Positions 7,418 through 17,028 of a stretch of 64,000 nt of DNA are shown piece after piece; position 1 is the stretch's first letter; every line of letters begins with the position of its first letter. The notes below the pieces were generated by a model. The model ran no database searches, was not told where the DNA came from, and saw only the letters and a list, made by a program, of their open reading frames with translations. The stretch lies in NCBI GenBank assembly GCA_035461765.1, contig DATHUY010000035.1, forward strand, positions 1-64,000. The letters run 5' to 3'. Source of the DNA: Longimicrobiales bacterium. GTDB lineage: Bacteria; Gemmatimonadota; Gemmatimonadetes; Longimicrobiales; RSA9. The position numbers and the translations under genes are program-made.

Positions 7418-9811
7418 ATGAGCCGGATGCGGGAATTCCTGTCCGAGCTGAAGAAACGCCACGTCTACCGCGTCGCCGCGGTGTACGGCGTGGTGGCGTG
7501 GTTCGTCGTGCAGGCGGCATCGATCGTGGTGCCGGAGCTGGATCTGCCGTCGTGGATCACGCGCGCGATCATCGTCGTCGCAATCCTCGGCTTCCCGCTC
7601 GCACTCGTGCTCGCGTGGGCGTACGACATCACGTCGCAGGGCGTGGAGCGGACGACCAGCACGGAATCGTCCGGCCAACCCACAGATCGACGTCCTGCGC
7701 TAGCGCTCAGCCGGCGCATGCGGTTGGGGATCGCGGCGGCGGGACTGCTGGTCCTCACGGCCATCGCCGTGACCGCCTATGCGGTGAGCAGCGGCGGCGA
7801 CCGGGTGCTCAGCGGTGACGCGCTGCTGGTGGAGCTGCGATCACTGGCGGATGCCGGCAGCCATATCGAGGCGTTCGACCTGGCGCAGCGCGCGCGGGCG
7901 GAAGGCGAGGCCATTCCGGACACGCTGGCTGCCCGGTTTACGAACCGGCTGACTGTGCTCAGCGATCCGGCGGGCGCACGGGTCACCGTGGTTCCCTTCA
8001 CCGGCGCAACACAGGACGTAGAGAGCGATCGCATCGACCTGGGCGTCACGCCGCTGCGCGGGCTGGCGATCGCGCGCGCGGACTACCATGTGCGTGTCGA
8101 GGCGGATGGCTACGCGCCGGTCGAGCGGCCGGCGTCCGACGCGAGCACACGGCTGCTGTCGCGCTTCGGCGGTGAGGCCGAGATGCGGCTGGACGTGAGG
8201 CTGCCCCGTGCATCGGATGTGCCGGCCGGCATGGTGCACGTGCCGGGCGACCGTTATCAGATCGCGAGCCGCGACCTCCAGTCGCTCACTGCCACGCTCG
8301 CCGACTACTTCATCGATCGGCTCGAGGTGACGAACGCGCAGTTTGCCGAGTTCGTCGATGCGGGCGGATACACGCGCCAGGAATACTGGAGCGATCTCGC
8401 CGAAGCCGTATCCGACAGTGCAGCGGCAGTGCTGAGCGGCTTCGTCGATCGCACGAAGCTGCCCGGTCCGCGCGACTGGGTCGGACGGCCTCCCGCCGAG
8501 CTCGCCGATCATCCCGTCACGGGTGTCAGCTGGTATGAGGCCGCGGCATACTGCCGGTTCCGCGGAGCGCGGCTGCCGACGCTGTTCGAGTGGGAGCGCG
8601 CGGCACGCAACGGCGCGCGCGCATTCATGCAGGGCATCGAGATGCCCTGGGGCTACGCCGGCCCGGACGATCCGTCCGCGCAACGCGCGAACTTCGATGG
8701 TGGCGGCACGACCGTCGTCGGCGCCTATCCGTTCGGCCTGAGCGCGTTCGGCGCGCTCGACATGGCCGGCAACGCCAAGGAGTGGCTGTACAATCGCTCC
8801 GAGGCCGGCCGCGCCATGACCGGTGGCTCCTTCGCCGATCCGATCTACGTGTTCACGGAAGTCGGGTCGATGGATCCCGGGGCAGCGACATCGACAGTCG
8901 GGTTCCGGTGTGCGCGCACGGCCGATCGCGCCGTGCCCGCGAGCCGGCAGGGCGACGGGCCGCTCCGTCTCCAAGTCGAGTCGCCGGTCTACGAGCCCGT
9001 CGACGAAGCCACGTTCCGCACACTGCTCTCGCATTACAACTATGATCCGATCCCGCTCGAGCCTGTGGTAGAGGAGCGGATCGAGACTGCCGCGTGGACG
9101 CGCGAGCGCATCACGTACAACGGTCCCGCTGGCGAGCGTGTGCTGGCCTACCTCTTCCTGCCCACATCCGGACGGCCGCCGTTCCGCACGGTCGTCAACG
9201 TGCCCAGCTCCGCCGCTTTCTTCGGTAACAATGTCGCCGATCTTGCGGAGGAAGCGCTCGGCCCGCTGGTACGCGCGGGCGATGCCGTGTTCACGGTGGT
9301 GATGAAGGGCATGACCGAGCGGGCGTTCCCGCCTGACTTCGAGCGTCCGGCCACGAACAGTGTCGCGTTCCGCGACCAGATGGTGCTGCACGCGACGGAG
9401 CTGCGGCTCGGGCTCGACTACCTCGAGACACGCGATGACATCGATGCCGGCGCGATCGCCTACGTCGGCACCAGCTGGGGCGCCGGCTCACGACTGCTCT
9501 TCGCTGCGGTCGATGACCGGTTCCGCGCAGTCGTCCTCGTCGGCGCCGGCATTGACGAGCGCGTCCATCCGACCCTGCCCGAAGCGAGCAACATCAACTT
9601 CGCGCCGCACATCCGCGCGCCCACGCTGGTCGTGAACGGGCGCGAGGACGAGGAGCATCCGTGGCGCACGCGCGCACAGCCGCTGTGGAATCTGCTCAGC
9701 GAGCCGAAGGAGCTCTCACTATTCGACGGCGTAGGTCACGTGCCGCCCGACGAGATGCGGATCCCTGCAATACGCGAGTTCCTCGACCGTCACCTTGCCG
9801 CGGACCGTTAG
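7418..9811 (+). CDS. Membrane-anchored PEGA / SUMF1-fold / alpha-beta hydrolase fusion
   Basis: A 797-aa multidomain protein. Residues 13-70 are a two-helix anchor with RHVYRVAAVYGVVAW and LAWAYDITSQGVERT, closely matching the N-terminus of the large kinase at 44871-49868. A further membrane helix lies at 104-122. A PEGA-like beta domain covers about 175-240. A formylglycine-generating-enzyme/SUMF1-type fold spans about 268-500 (DYFIDRLEVTNAQFAEFV, HPVTGVSWYEAAAYCRFRG, LPTLFEWERAARNG, DMAGNAKEW, GFRCA). The C-terminal hydrolase (540-797) has a complete triad: Ser686 in GTSWG, Asp744 in GREDE and His774 in GVGH. The two active-site cysteines of true FGE are not visible around GGSFAD, so formylglycine formation is unlikely. 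Relatives usually carry a Ser/Thr kinase in front; here it is missing. AGGAG lies 7 nt before the ATG. Confidence 0.85.
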   Translation: MSRMREFLSELKKRHVYRVAAVYGVVAWFVVQAASIVVPELDLPSWITRAIIVVAILGFPLALVLAWAYDITSQGVERTTSTESSGQPTDRRPALALSRRMRLGIAAAGLLVLTAIAVTAYAVSSGGDRVLSGDALLVELRSLADAGSHIEAFDLAQRARAEGEAIPDTLAARFTNRLTVLSDPAGARVTVVPFTGATQDVESDRIDLGVTPLRGLAIARADYHVRVEADGYAPVERPASDASTRLLSRFGGEAEMRLDVRLPRASDVPAGMVHVPGDRYQIASRDLQSLTATLADYFIDRLEVTNAQFAEFVDAGGYTRQEYWSDLAEAVSDSAAAVLSGFVDRTKLPGPRDWVGRPPAELADHPVTGVSWYEAAAYCRFRGARLPTLFEWERAARNGARAFMQGIEMPWGYAGPDDPSAQRANFDGGGTTVVGAYPFGLSAFGALDMAGNAKEWLYNRSEAGRAMTGGSFADPIYVFTEVGSMDPGAATSTVGFRCARTADRAVPASRQGDGPLRLQVESPVYEPVDEATFRTLLSHYNYDPIPLEPVVEERIETAAWTRERITYNGPAGERVLAYLFLPTSGRPPFRTVVNVPSSAAFFGNNVADLAEEALGPLVRAGDAVFTVVMKGMTERAFPPDFERPATNSVAFRDQMVLHATELRLGLDYLETRDDIDAGAIAYVGTSWGAGSRLLFAAVDDRFRAVVLVGAGIDERVHPTLPEASNINFAPHIRAPTLVVNGREDEEHPWRTRAQPLWNLLSEPKELSLFDGVGHVPPDEMRIPAIREFLDRHLAADR

Positions 9812-9832
9812 CGCATTGCCCAGCGGCCGGCA

Positions 9833-12514
9833 TCACTCCTGCCTGAGCGTGCGAACGGGATCCACGGCGGTGGCCCGGCGCACGGGCAGGTAGCACGCGA
9901 TGCCTGCGCCGACGGAGAGAATCAGCACTACGCCCGCTGCGGTCAGCGGGTCGCCGGGCGAGACGCCGTAGAGCATCGACGCGAGAGCACGATTCGCCAC
10001 GAGCGAGAGTGCGAGGCCGATGACTACACCCGTGCCGACCATTGCGAGCGAGCGCCCGAGCATCAGCATGATGACGTCGCCCGCACCGGCGCCCAGTGCC
10101 ATCCGGATGCCGATCTCCCGTGTGCGCCTGCGTGCGGCCTGCGCCGTCACCGCATACACGCCGACGATCGCCAGCAGCAGCGCGACCACACCGAAGATCG
10201 TGAGCAGCGTCAGGATGAACTCCTCGCGCGCCATGGACGCCCGCCACACTTCGCGCAGCGGCCGCGCCTCGGCAATCGGAATGAGCGGATCCAGCTCACT
10301 CAGCACACTCCGCACGGTCGGCATCATGCTCATCGGATCGGCGGCCGTGCGCACCACCACCCAGTTCGTGCGCGCCCAGTCCTGGTGCCGGTTCTCGAAT
10401 GCTTCGGCGCGCGCGGGCACACCCGGACTCACCTGATTCTGGTCGCCAACGATGCCGATGACCTCGTACCAGATCGAGCTCTCGTCCGGCGCGCGGTCGT
10501 ACGCGATCCGCTGCCCGATCGGATCCTCGCCCGGGAAATGCTCCGCGGCGAACGTCTCGTTGATCAGAACTACCGGCACCGCGCTGGTGCGGTCGCGCGG
10601 CTCGAACATGCGGCCGCGCACGAGCGGAATGTCGAGCGCCGCGAAATAGCCTGCGTCCGCCCGGCGATGCAGGATCTCGAAGCCGACACGCTCAGCCGGC
10701 CAGCCAGCCGCCTGGAACTGGCTCGACCAGCTGGGCCCGGCGAGAGGCAGCTGGCCGATGATGCCCGCGCGGTCGATCCCGGGCCGGCTCTCGAGCGCCT
10801 CGATCAGCCGGTCCTGAAACGCAAGCACTTCATCGCGGCTGGCATAGCGCGCGGACGGGATGCTCACCTCCACGGCCAGCACACCGTCCGTGCTGAAACC
10901 GGGATCGACATCGCGCATGAGCAGGAAGCTGCGCGTCATCAGACCCGCACCCATCACCAGCAGCAGCGCGAGTGTGACTTCCGCGATGACGAGCGTGCGC
11001 ACCGTCCGCAGTCCCGCCCCGGACGAAGCGCCCGTGCCGCCGTCAATCAGCGTGCCGCTGATGCGCTCGCCCGTTGACCGGATGGCCGGTATGAGGCCGA
11101 ACAGCATCCCGCTCGCGAGCGTTGCGCTGAGTGTGAAAAGAATCACGCGCACGTCGAGCGCGATCGACGTGGCACCGTCAATGCCGAGCGTTGTCAACGC
11201 CGCCATGGCGCGCACGCCCGCCCAGCCGAGGGCGATCCCGATGATGCCCGCAGCCACCGCGAGCAGCAGGTTCTCCGTCAGCAGCTGACGCGCCACCCGC
11301 AGGCGCCCCGCACCGAGAGCGTGTCGCAGCGCCATCTCGCGACCGCGCTCCGCGCCGCGCACGAGTGTCAGATTCGCCACGTTCGCACAGGCGAGCAGGA
11401 GCAGCAGAGCGACCGCGCCGAACAGTATCAGCAGTGGACGCCGGACCTGACGGATCAGGAAGTCGCGCGCCGGCATCATGCCCGCGCCCATCACCGAGTT
11501 CGTCTCGGGAAATGACGTCTGAAGGCGCTGCACGACCAGCTCCAGCTCCGCGGCCGCCTGCTCGTGCGTCACCCCCGGCGCGAGCCGCGCGATGGGCCGT
11601 ACGAAATGCGCGCGCCGGAACCACACGGCTTCGCGATTCTCCGCCGGCCACGCCCACGGATACCAGAGCTCCGTGTCCGACGATGGGAAGCTGAAGCCTT
11701 CCGGCATCACGCCCACGACCTCGACACGATTGCCGCCGAGATCGTAGACGCCGCCGACCACATCCGGGTCCGCACCGAAATGCGTCACCCACAGACGGTG
11801 GCTCAGCACGGCCACCGGCTGGCCGGTCTCCCACGTCTCCTCCCACCGGAACCCGCGCCCCAGCGCAGGCCGCACGCCCAGCACGTCGAAGAAATTGCCC
11901 GTGACGGCCGAGGCCGCGAGGAGCACAGGCTCGCCGTCCGCTACGTAAGTCGTGCCATCCACGAAATCGGACCACGCAGCGACGTCAGCGAATGCCGACA
12001 TCTGCTCGCGCCAGTCCAGAACGTTGGCCGGCGCCGCCGACGCATCCGTCCACCCGAACTCCGGATTCGTCTCGTACAGCATCACGAGACGGTCTTCCTC
12101 CGCAAACGGCAGCGGGCGAAAGAAGAACGCATTCAGCGCGGAGAAGATAGCCGTGCCCGCGCCGATGCCGAGTGCCAGCACGACGACGGCAGCGGCCGTG
12201 TATGCCGGACTCCGCCGCAGTGTGCGCACTGCGAACCGGATGTCCTGCGCGATGCCGTCCAGTATGCGCGGGCGTCGCGCATCCGGCGCCGCCGACGGCG
12301 TCGCTGATCGCCATGCACGTGCCCTCAGTCGCAGCGCCACCCACAGCACGCCCCGCGTCTCCCGCACCATCACAGCCTGCCGCACCAGCCAGCCCCCGCG
12401 CACGTCGTTCATGCGCAGCCGGTGGGTCGCCAGCATCTCGTCGGCATACCGCTCACGAAACGCGCGCGGCGTCAGCCGCAGCGCCAGCCTGAACAGCCGC
12501 TCGCCGGATCTCAT
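9833..12514 (-). CDS. ADOP-family permease with prefix domain, second gene of a PadR operon
   Basis: An 893-aa duplicated FtsX/MacB permease. The prefix (RLFRLALRLTPRAFRERYA) covers roughly residues 1-85 and includes segments likely to be cytoplasmic helices. The core begins at DIRFAVRTLRRSPAY with the first membrane helix and GIGAGTAIFSALNAF. The FtsX signature ANVANLTLVRGAERGREMA and the terminal REIGIRMALGAGAGDV mark the two repeats. The ATG overlaps the TGA of the upstream PadR gene (ATGA), fixing the start. There is no ATPase nearby. The substrate is unknown. Confidence 0.9.
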   Translation of the reverse strand: MRSGERLFRLALRLTPRAFRERYADEMLATHRLRMNDVRGGWLVRQAVMVRETRGVLWVALRLRARAWRSATPSAAPDARRPRILDGIAQDIRFAVRTLRRSPAYTAAAVVVLALGIGAGTAIFSALNAFFFRPLPFAEEDRLVMLYETNPEFGWTDASAAPANVLDWREQMSAFADVAAWSDFVDGTTYVADGEPVLLAASAVTGNFFDVLGVRPALGRGFRWEETWETGQPVAVLSHRLWVTHFGADPDVVGGVYDLGGNRVEVVGVMPEGFSFPSSDTELWYPWAWPAENREAVWFRRAHFVRPIARLAPGVTHEQAAAELELVVQRLQTSFPETNSVMGAGMMPARDFLIRQVRRPLLILFGAVALLLLLACANVANLTLVRGAERGREMALRHALGAGRLRVARQLLTENLLLAVAAGIIGIALGWAGVRAMAALTTLGIDGATSIALDVRVILFTLSATLASGMLFGLIPAIRSTGERISGTLIDGGTGASSGAGLRTVRTLVIAEVTLALLLVMGAGLMTRSFLLMRDVDPGFSTDGVLAVEVSIPSARYASRDEVLAFQDRLIEALESRPGIDRAGIIGQLPLAGPSWSSQFQAAGWPAERVGFEILHRRADAGYFAALDIPLVRGRMFEPRDRTSAVPVVLINETFAAEHFPGEDPIGQRIAYDRAPDESSIWYEVIGIVGDQNQVSPGVPARAEAFENRHQDWARTNWVVVRTAADPMSMMPTVRSVLSELDPLIPIAEARPLREVWRASMAREEFILTLLTIFGVVALLLAIVGVYAVTAQAARRRTREIGIRMALGAGAGDVIMLMLGRSLAMVGTGVVIGLALSLVANRALASMLYGVSPGDPLTAAGVVLILSVGAGIACYLPVRRATAVDPVRTLRQE

Positions 12515-12840
12515 GCGTCCGCTCCACGCGGCAGCAGGTCCTTCTGTCGGGCTGCGTCCACCAGCCTCTCCAGCCGCGCCGACTCCGCCACCACCGCCGC
12601 ACGACCCTGCCGCGTGATCCGGTAATAGCGACGCCGCGCGTCCTCGTGCGCGCCCGGTCGCGTCGGAGATTCCGTCAGCAGACCCTCGCCTTCCATCCGC
12701 TGCAACGCCAGGTACAGCGCGCCCGTGCTCGGCGCGGCCGCTGCGCCGAGCCGCGCCTCGATCTCCTTGATGATCCCGTAGCCGTGCCGATCCGAATCGG
12801 CGAGCGCGAGCAGGATGGTGTACGTGAGCGGCGTGATCAC
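12511..12840 (-). CDS. PadR-family transcriptional regulator
   Basis: A 109-aa winged-helix regulator: TPLTYTILLALADSDRHGYG, then PSTGALYLALQRMEGEGLL (recognition helix) and the wing DARRRYYRITRQGRAAV, followed by a C-terminal helix for dimerisation. It starts with GTG at 12840, with GGAGG 6 nt upstream. It is the first gene of a two-gene operon with an ADOP permease, joined by a 4-bp ATGA overlap. A strong AT-rich palindrome (12864-12886) lies 23 bp upstream of the start. Confidence 0.94.
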   Translation of the reverse strand: MITPLTYTILLALADSDRHGYGIIKEIEARLGAAAAPSTGALYLALQRMEGEGLLTESPTRPGAHEDARRRYYRITRQGRAAVVAESARLERLVDAARQKDLLPRGADA

Positions 12841-12863
12841 GGCAGGCCTCCAGTCCGGCGGTG

Positions 12864-12886
12864 ACTATGTAACTCGTTTATATAGT
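12864..12886 (-). promoter_or_regulatory. AT-rich palindrome and likely promoter of padR-ADOP operon
   Basis: Arms ACTATGTAA (12864-12872) and TTATATAGT (12878-12886) match at 8 of 9 positions around a 5-bp spacer. This is a striking AT-rich island in about 70% GC surroundings. On the minus strand it contains TACATA and TATATA, plausible -10 elements, so a bound PadR dimer would cover the promoter. The assignment as autoregulatory operator is inferred from position and symmetry. Confidence 0.55.
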
Positions 12887-12987
12887 GGCGGCCGCCGATG
12901 GGGCAAGGGGGCTGGGACGGAACGCTCCGCGGTCGACTGCGCGGCGGGACGGGCGGGCCGGTCGCAGGCGGGTGAGACGGGGCCGTG

Positions 12988-13338
12988 CTACGGGTGCTTC
13001 GGCTTTTCGAACGCGCGGTCGCCGAGGAGCTCGCGGTAGAAGTCGCGTTCCGTGCGGAGTCGGTCGAGCTCGCTGCTGGCGACATCGAGCTCGGCTTCGG
13101 TGAGGCGGAGTCGCTGCTCCATGTCGGAGATGCGGGCGGGTGAGGCGCCGGCGAGGACGGTGTTCGGGTCGATATCGGAGACCGCAGCGCTCTTGCAGAT
13201 GGAGCAGCGCTTCGAGTAGAACGGGATCGCGAGCAGCGAGAAGCCGGCGGTCAGCACGCCGACGATGATGGTGCCGGCGCCGATCTGGCGCCTGGCATCC
13301 ACCGGTCGCCTGCACAGTGCACAGTACATTGTCGCCAT
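12988..13338 (-). CDS. Small zinc-ribbon-like membrane protein with C-terminal coiled coil
   Basis: A 116-aa protein of unknown function. It begins with a CxxC pair (YCALCRRP), continues with one hydrophobic helix (IIVGVLTAGFSLLAIPFY, about residues 24-41) and a second CxxC (RCSICKSAA), suggesting a split zinc ribbon at the membrane face. Residues 70-105 (MEQRLRLTEAELDVASSELD) are predicted coiled coil. AGAGGG lies about 9 nt before the ATG. It stands alone between two ADOP operons on the same strand. No family name can be given. Confidence 0.75.
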   Translation of the reverse strand: MATMYCALCRRPVDARRQIGAGTIIVGVLTAGFSLLAIPFYSKRCSICKSAAVSDIDPNTVLAGASPARISDMEQRLRLTEAELDVASSELDRLRTERDFYRELLGDRAFEKPKHP

Positions 13339-13507
13339 GGATTGCTGCCCTCTGAATGAACCGGCCGCGGCTTCCCGAATGGTTACCCGCGGTTCCCTCC
13401 TCTGTTCAGGACGGGCCCCTGCCGCGTTTGTTTCAGCTGGCGCAGCGCTGCGGGCCTTGTGCCGCGCCCGCTGCCCGCTGATCTGTGCGCGAAGACGTCC
13501 TCGATTC

Positions 13508-15949
13508 TCACTCCAGCTTGAGCGATGAAGCCGGGTCGATCCGCGACGCGCGCAGTGCCGGGACGTACGTCGCGACGAGGGCGATGGCCGCGAGCACTGC
13601 CGTGACCGCCGCGAATGTCAGCGGGTCGTTCGGCGTCGTGCCGAAGAGCATGCCTTCCATGAGCCGCGTGAGCGCGATCGCTGCAATGAAACCGATGACC
13701 AGGCCGAGCGCGGCGAGGCGAGCGCCCTGGAGGACGACCATGCGCCGCACCTCTGATGGCTGTGCGCCGAGCGCGAGCCGGATGCCGATCTCGTTGGTGC
13801 GCTGTGTCACGATGTAGGAGATGACGCTGTAGAGGCCGATCGCGCCGAGGATGAGGGCAATGGCCGATGCCGCGACGAGCGCGAGCATCGTGAAGCTCAT
13901 GCGCACCATCGAGTCCGCAACGATCTTTTCGTACGTGGCTGTTGCTGCGATCGGCAGGTTCGGATCTATCGCCCACACCTGCGCGCGCGCGAGTGGTGCG
14001 ATCGCGTCGGGGCGTGCCGTGCGCACTACGTACGTCATGCTCTGCGGCTGGCCGCCCGCACCCGCCGCGATGGGATAGTAGACCATCTGGCTCGGCTCGA
14101 GCTCGAGCGCGCGGTCGCGCACGCTGCCCGCCACACCGACGATGGTGAACCAGTCGGGCGCGGACGTGGGGCGGATGCGGCGGCCGACAGCCTCCTGATC
14201 CGGCCAGAGCGCGGTGGCAACGGCTTCGCTCACGATGATGTTGTGTCGCGCTGTGTCGCGGTCGAACGAGTCGAACTCGCGCCCTGCGATGATGGGGATG
14301 CGCATCGCGTCGAAATAGCCGTCGGACACGCTCGAGTACCAGAACATGGGCGGCATCTGGCCGGGCTCGACCGGCTGGTCCTCGATCAGGTGCGCGGTAC
14401 CCGAGCAGCAGCCGGCGAGCGGCGGGTGCGACGTTGCACCCGCCTGCTGGACGCCCGGTATGGCGCGCAGCCGCTCCAGCAGCTCCGTGTGGAACTGCGT
14501 GATGCTGGCACCGTCCGGGTAGGTCGACAGGGGAAGAGAGAGCCGGAACGTGAGCGCGTTGGCCGGATCGAAGCCCGGCTCGAGCTCGCGCATGTTGTCG
14601 AAGCTGCGCACCATGAGACCGGAGCCGATGAGCAGCACGAGTGCGAGCGCGGTCTGTGCGACGACGAGCGTCTTGCGGACGCGGTTGCGTTCGCGTCCGG
14701 CACTGCCGCCGCGGCCGGAGCGGCTGACGGTCGCGAGCACGTCGGGCGATGTCAGGCGGAGCGTCGGCAGCAGCCCGAGCAGCACCGCCGCGAGCGCAGT
14801 GGCCAGCAGCGTGAACGCGAGCACGACAGGATCGATGGCCACCTCGTGCAGCCGCGGAATGTTCGGCGGTGCGATGGCGAGCAGGGCACGCAGCGCCGCC
14901 CACGTCAGCGCCAGGCCGAGCACACCGCCCGCACCGGCAATGAGCAGCGCTTCCGCGGCGTAGTGGCCGATCAGTCCGGAGCGCCCCGCGCCGAGCGCTG
15001 CCCGTACCGCCATCTCCTTCTGCCGCGCCTCCGCACGCACGAGGAACAGGTTCGTCACATTCGCGCACGCGATCAGGAACACGAAGCCGACCGTGCCGAG
15101 CAGGATCCAGAGTGCACGGCTGACATCGCCCACCACCAGCTCCTTCATCGGTGATACGACGGCGGCGAGCCGGCCCGCGTCCATGAATGCGGTGAAGTCG
15201 CCGGCTTCCGGGCCGTCCTCGCGCAGGCGGTCGAGCACCGGCCGGAGCGCCGCGGTCGCCTGCTCCGCCTCCACGCCGTCACGGAGCCGTGCGACGGCCT
15301 GGTAGCTGAAGTTCCCGTAGCTCTCTTCGGTAGTGTCGAGCGCCAGGGGCAGCCACAGTCGGGTGTCGCGTGCCGGGAACTCGAAGCTCTCCGGCATCAC
15401 ACCCACGATCGTGTGGGCTTCGCCATCGATCTGCATGGAACGACCGACTGCCGATACGTCGCCCGAAAATCGTTCCTCCCAGAGACCGTAGCTGAGCAGC
15501 ACGGCTGCAGGGCCGCCGGGGCGATCCTCTGCCTCGTCGAACACGCGTCCCACCTCGGGCGTGACGCCGAGTGTGGCGAACACGTCGCGCGACGCCCGCA
15601 AAGCGGCTATGCGCGCGGGCGCCGCCGCATCGCCGGTCACGTTGACATCGGCCTCGGTGTAGATACCGCTGGACGCGAAGGGGCCGCTGCTGCGGTACAG
15701 CTGGTACAGACCGGGCGAGATCCCGAAATCGTCGTAGCCGAGACCCGGCGCGGAGTGACGCAGCATGACGAGGCGGTCCGCATCGTGGAAGCGCAGCGGC
15801 CTGAGCAGCACGCCCTGCACCACGCTGAAGATCGCCGCGTTCGTGCCGATCGCGAGCGCCAATGTGATCACCGCCGCCAGCGTGAACTGCGGTGAGCGCC
15901 CCAGCCCCCGCGCCGCGTACCGCGCCGCCCTCATGATGTCGGATATCAT
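13508..15949 (-). CDS. ADOP-family duplicated permease, no PadR partner
   Basis: An 813-aa duplicated FtsX/MacB permease that starts directly at the core (RAARYAARGLGRSPQF, first membrane helix, GTNAAIFSVVQGVLLRPL), without a prefix domain. The FtsX signature ANVTNLFLVRAEARQKEMA is near residue 300, and the second unit ends in NEIGIRLALGAQPSEV and PALRASRIDPASS. Two in-frame ATGs, at 15949 and 15934, are possible starts. Neither has a clear ribosome-binding site, and together they lie inside a small palindrome (15931-15949). Like the permease at 20-2485 it has no adjacent PadR gene and no ATPase. Confidence 0.9.
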   Translation of the reverse strand: MISDIMRAARYAARGLGRSPQFTLAAVITLALAIGTNAAIFSVVQGVLLRPLRFHDADRLVMLRHSAPGLGYDDFGISPGLYQLYRSSGPFASSGIYTEADVNVTGDAAAPARIAALRASRDVFATLGVTPEVGRVFDEAEDRPGGPAAVLLSYGLWEERFSGDVSAVGRSMQIDGEAHTIVGVMPESFEFPARDTRLWLPLALDTTEESYGNFSYQAVARLRDGVEAEQATAALRPVLDRLREDGPEAGDFTAFMDAGRLAAVVSPMKELVVGDVSRALWILLGTVGFVFLIACANVTNLFLVRAEARQKEMAVRAALGAGRSGLIGHYAAEALLIAGAGGVLGLALTWAALRALLAIAPPNIPRLHEVAIDPVVLAFTLLATALAAVLLGLLPTLRLTSPDVLATVSRSGRGGSAGRERNRVRKTLVVAQTALALVLLIGSGLMVRSFDNMRELEPGFDPANALTFRLSLPLSTYPDGASITQFHTELLERLRAIPGVQQAGATSHPPLAGCCSGTAHLIEDQPVEPGQMPPMFWYSSVSDGYFDAMRIPIIAGREFDSFDRDTARHNIIVSEAVATALWPDQEAVGRRIRPTSAPDWFTIVGVAGSVRDRALELEPSQMVYYPIAAGAGGQPQSMTYVVRTARPDAIAPLARAQVWAIDPNLPIAATATYEKIVADSMVRMSFTMLALVAASAIALILGAIGLYSVISYIVTQRTNEIGIRLALGAQPSEVRRMVVLQGARLAALGLVIGFIAAIALTRLMEGMLFGTTPNDPLTFAAVTAVLAAIALVATYVPALRASRIDPASSLKLE

Positions 15950-15981
15950 GCAGTCAACCCCGGATGCAGTTCCCGCACACG

Positions 15982-16024
15982 CACACGAACACGCTCCCGA
16001 TCCCGATCCCGAATTCGTTCAGAA
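15982..16024 (+). repeat. Direct repeat copy 1 (CGAACACGCTCCCG type)
   Basis: A roughly 43-bp low-complexity element: ACACGAACACGCTCCCG, then repeated TCCCGA units and TTCGTTCAGA. A second copy in the same orientation lies at 17142-17184, on the other side of the DUF1207 gene. The copies differ mainly in the repeated hexamer (GATCCC versus GCTCCC). The rest of 15950-16125 holds nothing else recognisable. Confidence 0.7.
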
Positions 16025-16125
16025 AGACGCGGTCGGATCGGGATCGAAAGGGGGCGATCTTCGAATTTATGTTTTGGCCTGCTTCCGTGCACGTCCGGCG
16101 GTCTCGAGGTCGCTCCCGCCCTGGC

Positions 16126-17028
16126 TCAGAGCGAGAGGTGCAGGCCGGCGCCGAACCAGCGCACCTGCTCCTGGAAGAACTGGCCATAGGGCGACGGACC
16201 GTCATAGAACTCGAACAGGATCGCCCAGAGTCGCGGCGGATGCTCCTCGTCGCGCCAATAGGCGAACTCGATGCCGGCACGAGCGCTCAGGCCGGGATCC
16301 CAGTCCCTCTGCTCCACCATTTTGGCATCCACGGCGGCTACGAAGCGCACACCCCGCAGCTGGCCCGCCCTGGCCTCGAGGCCGACGTGGGCGAGCGTCT
16401 GGTCGAGGGTCTCCGGCTCGCGGTTGAAGAGGTATTCCCCGCCCGCATAGGCGCGCAGCGGCCCGAACTCCTGCGACACCAGCAGCTCCAGCGCCTCGAA
16501 CGACAGGTTCTCACGCTGCAGCTCCGTGCGCAGGAGGAACTCGTCGCCGAGGTGAGAGCTCTGATGATACAGCCGCAGACGCGAAGAAAAGCCGGACCAG
16601 CGGAAGGTTACCGGCACGCCGACCAGGTAGTCCGCGTTGATCAGATCGATCGACTCGGTGCCCATGTCGAACTGCGCGAAGATGCTGCCCACAATGGCGA
16701 CCTGGAGGCCGTTGCCAGGCGTGGACCCGGCGAAACGCACGAGCGGGAACGCATCGCCCAGCCCCACCGCACCGATGCTCATGTCCTCGCCCACATCCAC
16801 ACCAGCCTGGAGCGCGGGGAAATCGCCACGCAGGAAGCTGACGAAGGAGCGCTCGGCTTTGGGGTCGGCGAGCAATGGACAGAACAGGTCGCCCTCGGGC
16901 AGGAACACCGTACCCGCCAGTTCGCCCGGATGGAAACCCGTGAAGCACCACGGCTGCACGGATTGCGCGCGCGCGGACGTGGCGCCGAGTGCGAGAAGCA
17001 CGAACAGAAGACCGGGAATCCGGCGCAT
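16126..17028 (-). CDS. DUF1207-family outer-membrane-type protein
   Basis: A 300-aa exported protein of unknown function. A cleavable signal peptide (RIPGLLFVLLALGATSARAQ, cleaved after AQ-like AxA) is followed by a sequence of alternating beta strands. Motifs typical of the family are present: FRGDFPALQAGVD-like text (here SFLRGDFPALQAGVDVGED), GNGLQVAIVGSIFAQFDM, and RLRLYHQSSHLGDEFLLR. The C-terminus ends in an aromatic/leucine strand (FGAGLHLSL) compatible with an outer-membrane beta barrel. GGAGGG lies 7-8 nt before the ATG. It is monocistronic and flanked by two copies of a short direct repeat. The family assignment is from motif memory and its function is unknown. Confidence 0.8.
   Translation of the reverse strand: MRRIPGLLFVLLALGATSARAQSVQPWCFTGFHPGELAGTVFLPEGDLFCPLLADPKAERSFVSFLRGDFPALQAGVDVGEDMSIGAVGLGDAFPLVRFAGSTPGNGLQVAIVGSIFAQFDMGTESIDLINADYLVGVPVTFRWSGFSSRLRLYHQSSHLGDEFLLRTELQRENLSFEALELLVSQEFGPLRAYAGGEYLFNREPETLDQTLAHVGLEARAGQLRGVRFVAAVDAKMVEQRDWDPGLSARAGIEFAYWRDEEHPPRLWAILFEFYDGPSPYGQFFQEQVRWFGAGLHLSL

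Noticed and set aside
8200-8930. True formylglycine-generating enzyme or sulfatase activator
   Set aside because: The fold motifs are there, but the paired active-site cysteines are not seen and no sulfatase gene is in the window.
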